In this document: piece by piece, positions 5,324 through 5,392 of the stretch | How the letters are laid out: every line of letters begins with the position of its first letter | How positions within the stretch are numbered: position 1 is the stretch's first letter | Origin: a bacterium | GTDB lineage: Bacteria; Latescibacterota; UBA2968; UBA8231 | DNA: 5,392 nt | Assembly: GCA_027593305.1 (NCBI GenBank) | Contig: JAQCJA010000351.1 | Span: 1-5,392 of the forward strand | Reading direction: 5' to 3' | Position numbers and translations under genes: made by a program | Notes under the pieces: model-generated | Database searches by the model: none | What the model was told of the DNA's origin: nothing | Seen by the model: the letters and a program-made list of their open reading frames with translations, nothing else

Positions 5324-5392
5324 TGAGGTGGACCCCAACCTTTGGACAGCCGGGCAGCGAAGTTAAGGTGGACTCCATGGGGTTGTTAGGCT
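5324..5392 (+). mobile_element. possible left end of an IS3-family insertion sequence (partial)
   Basis: From 5324 the sequence reads TGAGGTGGACCCC, five bases, then TTTGGACA. This matches the usual layout of IS3-family terminal inverted repeats (TG...GACCCC...TTGGACA). About 28 bases later AAGGTGGA (5365-5372) precedes an ATG at 5377 at normal spacing, where the first transposase frame (orfA) would start; only five codons (MGLLG) are in the window. No right inverted repeat or transposase can be seen, so this could be an intact element continuing outside, a remnant, or a chance match. The call rests on recalled terminal patterns only. Confidence 0.4.

Overview
The window is GC-rich bacterial DNA with tightly packed genes. 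It carries a phytanoyl-CoA-dioxygenase-like (PhyH) pair, a heparinase II/III-like fragment and a cytoplasmic-looking sulfatase. In my experience this mix of expanded PhyH oxygenases, sulfatases and polysaccharide-lyase-like proteins is typical of uncultured, often sponge- or seawater-associated lineages (Poribacteria, Latescibacterota, Entotheonella-like or planctomycete-like bacteria). That assignment is an inference; no marker gene is present.

Layout from left to right. Positions 1-326 hold no convincing gene but contain two short tandem repeats. At 327 a well-initiated universal stress protein (USP) gene begins on the + strand, but it keeps only about its first 42-45 codons. Near position 455-465 it runs head-on into the N-terminal part of a heparinase II/III-like gene on the - strand, also cut at that point. 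The two fragments share one breakpoint, which marks either a real rearrangement or an assembly chimera. The heparinase fragment lies 2 bases downstream of an intact PhyH-type oxygenase (747-1583, -). A 110-base divergent promoter region separates this leftward operon from a rightward pair: a second PhyH-type oxygenase (1694-2512, +) and a third Fe(II)/2-oxoglutarate oxygenase-like gene (2509-3336, +), coupled by an ATGA overlap. The third protein resembles the WelO5 fold family in layout but has an intact His-x-Asp, so hydroxylation is more likely than halogenation.

A 268-base convergent intergenic region follows. It contains a diverged copy of a piece of the 3' end of the next gene. That gene is a 499-residue type I sulfatase (3605-5104, -) starting with GTG. 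Its GTG overlaps by four bases (GTGA) the stop of a 53-codon reading frame (5101-5262, -) that has a good ribosome binding site. At the right edge, from about 5324, the sequence resembles the left end of an IS3-family insertion sequence that continues outside the window.

Three distinct Fe(II)/2OG oxygenase genes thus sit in two divergent transcription units, flanked by a lyase-like fragment and a sulfatase. They plausibly form a catabolic or tailoring island acting on a sulfated or otherwise decorated small molecule or glycan. The substrate cannot be read from the sequence. Both window edges show signs of recombination (truncated gene junction, minisatellites, IS-like end).
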